NCBI RefSeq assembly: GCF_036271055.1 | Contig: NZ_DATBBJ010000078.1 | Location: forward strand, 124,001-188,000 | Direction: 5' to 3' | Source: Scandinavium sp036271055 | Lineage (GTDB): Bacteria > Pseudomonadota > Gammaproteobacteria > Enterobacterales > Enterobacteriaceae | Length of the DNA: 64,000 nt | Part shown: positions 61,097 to 64,000 of the stretch, one piece after another | Numbering within the stretch: the first letter of the stretch is position 1 | Layout of the letters: each line of letters begins with the position of its first letter | Made by a program: the position numbers and the translations under genes | Notes under the pieces: model-generated | The model's input: only the letters and a program-made list of their open reading frames with translations | The model's database searches: none | Told to the model about the DNA's origin: nothing

Positions 61097-61786
61097 TCAG
61101 AAACGGGCGGAAAAGCGATAACCCGTGCCGCGAACGGTTTGTACCATCCGATCGTGACCGCTGTGTTCCAGCGCTTTACGCAGGCGACGGATGTGCACAT
61201 CCACCGTCCGGTCTTCTACATACACGTTTGTCCCCCAGACGTTGTTCAGCAGTTGTTCACGGCTGTAGACGCGCTCCGGGTGAGTCATAAAGAAATGCAG
61301 TAGCTTAAATTCAGTTGGCCCCATATCCAGCGGGCTTTCACCGGTCATCACTCGATGCGATGACGGGTCGAGGCTCAGGCCCTGCATTTCTATCACTTCT
61401 TCTACTGCCATCGGCGAAATGCGGCGCATGACGGCTTTAATACGTGCCACCAGCTCTTTCGGCGAAAACGGCTTAGTAATGTAATCATCAGCCCCGGTTT
61501 CCAGCCCGCGAACGCGGTCTTCCTCCTCGCCGCGAGCGGTCAGCATGACCACCGGGATATCGCGCGTTAACGCTTCGCGCTTGATATGCTTAATAAACTG
61601 AATGCCTGACCCGCCCGGTAACATCCAGTCCAGCAGCACTAAATCAGGCCACGGTTCATTCAACTGGTTGACGGCACTGTCATAATCTTCCGCTTCTACA
61701 GGCTGAAAGCCATTTTGCTCCAGGACAAAGCACACCATCTCACGAATGGGGGCTTCATCTTCAACGACCAGAATACGTCTCGCCAT
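61097..61786 (-). CDS. phoB: PhoB, phosphate-regulon response regulator
   Basis: An OmpR-family activator of the Pho regulon. The product is 229 aa, as in E. coli. Its receiver domain has the acidic pocket VVEDEAPIRE, the phospho-acceptor Asp in DLVLLDWMLPGGSG (Asp53) and the Lys in DDYITKPFSPKE; the winged-helix output domain ends RTVDVHIRRLRKALEHSGHD and RGTGYRFS. It lies upstream of phoR, with a Pho box before it, and is divergent from sbcDC. Confidence 0.98.
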   Translation of the reverse strand: MARRILVVEDEAPIREMVCFVLEQNGFQPVEAEDYDSAVNQLNEPWPDLVLLDWMLPGGSGIQFIKHIKREALTRDIPVVMLTARGEEEDRVRGLETGADDYITKPFSPKELVARIKAVMRRISPMAVEEVIEMQGLSLDPSSHRVMTGESPLDMGPTEFKLLHFFMTHPERVYSREQLLNNVWGTNVYVEDRTVDVHIRRLRKALEHSGHDRMVQTVRGTGYRFSARF

Positions 61787-61828
61787 TATTTATCCTGTTT
61801 ATTAATCATATGCGTATCATGCGGCGTC

Positions 61829-61862
61829 ATTATGCGTCAGATTTGTGACAGATTTATGAATA
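61829..61862 (-). promoter_or_regulatory. Pho box and promoter of phoB
   Basis: The minus strand reads CTGTCACAAATCTGACGC, two CTGTCA-like repeats 11 bases apart (the Pho box pattern), directly followed by CATAAT as -10. PhoB binds such a site to activate its own operon in E. coli. Confidence 0.8.
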
Positions 61863-61942
61863 AGATGACCGTCTTATGATAGTGGGTTTCGCCATGATGA
61901 CACTCAAAAAATGCTGCCATCGCCCTGTTATCGTTAAAAGAT

Positions 61943-61948
61943 TATAAT
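61943..61948 (+). promoter_or_regulatory. -10 element of the sbcDC promoter
   Basis: A perfect TATAAT, 33 bases before the sbcD start. The -35 is not clear. Confidence 0.5.
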
Positions 61949-61980
61949 GGCCGCCACGCTTTTTCGTCACAGGTCCCTTA

Positions 61981-63183
61981 ATGCGCATCCTACATACTTC
62001 TGACTGGCACCTTGGCCAGAACTTTTACAGTAAAAGCCGCGCCGCCGAGCACGAGGCTTTTATCGACTGGTTGCTGGAGACAGCACAGGCGCAGCAAGTG
62101 GATGCCATTATCGTGGCGGGCGATATCTTTGATACCGGTTCGCCGCCGAGTTACGCGCGTGAGTTATACAACCGCTTTGTGGTGAAATTGCAGCAAACCG
62201 GCTGTCATTTGGTCGTACTGGCGGGTAACCATGATTCGGTCGCAACGCTCAACGAATCTCGCGATATTCTCGCGTTTCTGAATACCACCGTCGTGGCAGG
62301 CAGCGGCATGAAGCCATGCGTGCTGAACCAACGCGACGGCACACCTGGCGCGATCTTCTGCCCGGTGCCGTTTCTGCGTCCGCGCGATGTGATTGTCAGT
62401 CAGGCCGGGTCAAGCGCAGGTGAAAAGCAGCAGCATTTATTACAGGCGATAACCGACTACTACCAGCAGCAGTATCAGCAAGCCTGCGATCTGCGTGGCG
62501 ACCGCACGTTGCCGATTATCGCCAGCGGCCATCTGACCACCGTCGGAGCTAGCAAAAGTGACGCGGTACGTGATATCTATATCGGCACGCTGGATGCCTT
62601 CCCGGCGCAGAATTTCCCGCCGGTCGATTACATCGCTCTCGGACACATCCATCGGGCGCAAAAAATCGGCGGCACGGAACATATCCGTTACTGCGGTTCG
62701 CCAATCTCCCTGAGTTTTGATGAAACCGGCAAAGCTAAAACCGTCAATCTGGTCAGTTTCAGCGACGGAAAGTTACAAGACGTGACACCTCTTGAAGTAC
62801 CCGTCACGCAAAAACTGGCGGTATTAAAAGGCGATTTCGCCAGCATCAGCGAACAACTTCAACAGTGGCGAGACAATGATGCCGCCGCCCCCGTATGGCT
62901 GGATATCGAAATCACCAGTGACGAATACCTGCATGATATCCAACGAAAAATTCAGGCACTGACCAATGAACTGCCCGTGGAAGTGCTGCTGGTTCGCCGC
63001 AGCCGCGAACAACGCGAACGTATTATGGCAAGTGAGCACCGTGAAACCCTGAGCGAGTTAAAAGTGGAAGAGGTGTTTGAGCGCCGTCTGGCCCTTGAGG
63101 AACTGGAAGAACCGCAGCAGAAGCGGCTGCACCAGTTGTTTAATGAAACGCTTGGCGCACTTTCCGGGGAGGAACAGCCATGA
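61981..63183 (+). CDS. sbcD: SbcD, nuclease subunit of SbcCD
   Basis: The Mre11-type nuclease that, with SbcC, cuts DNA hairpins and palindromes. The product is 400 aa (E. coli 400). Metallophosphoesterase motifs are HTSDWHLGQNF, AGDIFDTGSPPSYA, LAGNHDSVATL, ASGHLTT and ALGHIHRAQ. The C-terminal capping domain follows. Its TGA overlaps the sbcC ATG as ATGA. Confidence 0.97.
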   Translation: MRILHTSDWHLGQNFYSKSRAAEHEAFIDWLLETAQAQQVDAIIVAGDIFDTGSPPSYARELYNRFVVKLQQTGCHLVVLAGNHDSVATLNESRDILAFLNTTVVAGSGMKPCVLNQRDGTPGAIFCPVPFLRPRDVIVSQAGSSAGEKQQHLLQAITDYYQQQYQQACDLRGDRTLPIIASGHLTTVGASKSDAVRDIYIGTLDAFPAQNFPPVDYIALGHIHRAQKIGGTEHIRYCGSPISLSFDETGKAKTVNLVSFSDGKLQDVTPLEVPVTQKLAVLKGDFASISEQLQQWRDNDAAAPVWLDIEITSDEYLHDIQRKIQALTNELPVEVLLVRRSREQRERIMASEHRETLSELKVEEVFERRLALEELEEPQQKRLHQLFNETLGALSGEEQP

Positions 63184-64000
63184 AAATTTTGAGTCTGCGC
63201 CTGAAAAACCTCAACTCTCTGAAAGGTGAGTGGAAAATTGATTTCACCGCCGAGCCGTTCGCCAGCAACGGTCTGTTTGCCATTACCGGCCCAACGGGTG
63301 CAGGCAAAACCACGTTGCTTGACGCGATTTGTCTCGCGCTGTATCACGAAACGCCGCGCCTGAGCACATTGTCACAATCGCAAAATGATCTGATGACCCG
63401 CGACACCGCCGAGTGTCTGGCGGAAGTGGAATTTGAAGTCAAAGGCGTGGCCTACCGCGCATTCTGGAGCCAAACCCGCGCACGCAATCAGCCGGACGGC
63501 AATCTTCAAGTGCCGCGCGTGGAACTGGCTCGTTGTGACGACGGCAAAATCCTTGCTGAAAAAGTGAAAGATAAGCTGGATTTAACCGCCTCCCTGACCG
63601 GGCTGGATTACGGGCGTTTCACACGCTCGATGATGCTGTCTCAGGGTCAATTTGCCGCCTTCCTCAACGCCAAACCGAAAGAGCGCGCCGAGTTACTGGA
63701 AGAGCTAACCGGCACTGAAATCTACGGACAGATCTCGGCGATGGTATTTGAGAAACATAAAGAAGCCAAAACCGCGCTGGAAAAATTCCAGGCACAGGCT
63801 TCGGGCATGGTTTTGCTCAACGATGAGCAACAGCAGGCGTTACAGCAACGTTTGCAGGCACTTACTGACGAAGAGAAACAGCAGCAAAGCGAGCAACTTC
63901 GCGTCCAGCTCTGGCAGCAATGGTTGACCCGCGAATCGGAAATGCGTGAAGCGCAACAGCGTTCACACTCCTCGCTAGCAGCGGCACAAGAGGCGCTACG
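63180..64000 (+). CDS. sbcC: SbcC, ATPase subunit of SbcCD (N-terminal part, cut by the right edge)
   Basis: The Rad50/SMC-like ATPase partner of SbcD. About 273 of over 1,000 residues are visible: MKILSLRLKNLNSLKGEWKI at the start, Walker A TGPTGAGKTTLLDAICL near 37-53, the Q-loop region MMLSQGQFAAFLNAKPKERA, and the start of the long coiled coil (from about 190, Gln/Glu/Leu rich). The frame is open at base 64000. It is coupled to sbcD by a 4-base overlap. Confidence 0.97.
   Translation, partial: MKILSLRLKNLNSLKGEWKIDFTAEPFASNGLFAITGPTGAGKTTLLDAICLALYHETPRLSTLSQSQNDLMTRDTAECLAEVEFEVKGVAYRAFWSQTRARNQPDGNLQVPRVELARCDDGKILAEKVKDKLDLTASLTGLDYGRFTRSMMLSQGQFAAFLNAKPKERAELLEELTGTEIYGQISAMVFEKHKEAKTALEKFQAQASGMVLLNDEQQQALQQRLQALTDEEKQQQSEQLRVQLWQQWLTRESEMREAQQRSHSSLAAAQEAL

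Noticed and set aside
1..64000. CRISPR array, tRNA/rRNA genes, insertion sequences or prophage
   Set aside because: No regularly spaced repeats, no tRNA or rRNA sequence, and no transposase, integrase or phage structural gene was seen on either strand.

Overview
This is a chromosomal segment of a gammaproteobacterium of the family Enterobacteriaceae. Gene content, protein lengths and gene order follow the Escherichia coli K-12 lon-to-sbcC interval almost gene for gene, read in the opposite direction. Several insertions and protein differences show that it is not E. coli. It looks like an Enterobacter, Lelliottia, Kluyvera or Citrobacter type relative, but the genus cannot be fixed from the sequence alone.

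Layout: 0-6.3 kb holds the protein quality-control block lon (cut by the left edge), clpX, clpP, tig, then bolA, all on the minus strand, with heat-shock type promoters before lon and clpP. 6.6-15.5 kb holds yajG, ampG, the cytochrome bo3 oxidase operon cyoABCDE and the transporter yajR. 15.5-17.6 kb holds yajQ, panE and yajL. 17.6-22.8 kb is an insertion relative to E. coli: a HicAB toxin-antitoxin pair and a sugar cassette (PTS EIIC, GH4 6-phospho-beta-glucosidase, NagB-type deaminase and a convergent GntR regulator with a probable operator). 22.9-32.7 kb is cofactor and isoprenoid metabolism (thiI, xseB-ispA-dxs, yajO, pgpA-thiL-nusB-ribH-ribD-nrdR). 32.9-42.5 kb holds yajI, tsx, an M24-fold protein not at this place in E. 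coli, the secretion/tRNA-modification block secF-secD-yajC-tgt-queA, and acpH.

42.7-49.5 kb is accessory: the peroxiredoxin tsaA, a three-gene operon (isochorismatase-like hydrolase, ABM-domain protein, YtcJ-like amidohydrolase) with a divergent LysR regulator, and then malZ. 49.6-56.5 kb is an AT-rich chaperone-usher fimbrial locus with its own Crp/IprA-like regulator. 56.6-64 kb returns to the conserved core: proY, brnQ, phoR, phoB, sbcD and the start of sbcC.

No rRNA, tRNA, insertion sequence, prophage or CRISPR array is visible. Most of the window is ordinary conserved core. The more unusual points are the EIIC-only sugar cassette, the isochorismatase/ABM/amidohydrolase operon with a Cys/His-rich tail, an M24 protein with lost metal ligands and a perfect 33-bp tandem duplication, possible gene relics upstream of the sugar cassette and of the fimbrial operon, and a triple-hairpin spacer between tig and bolA. 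I do not see a clearly unprecedented system.
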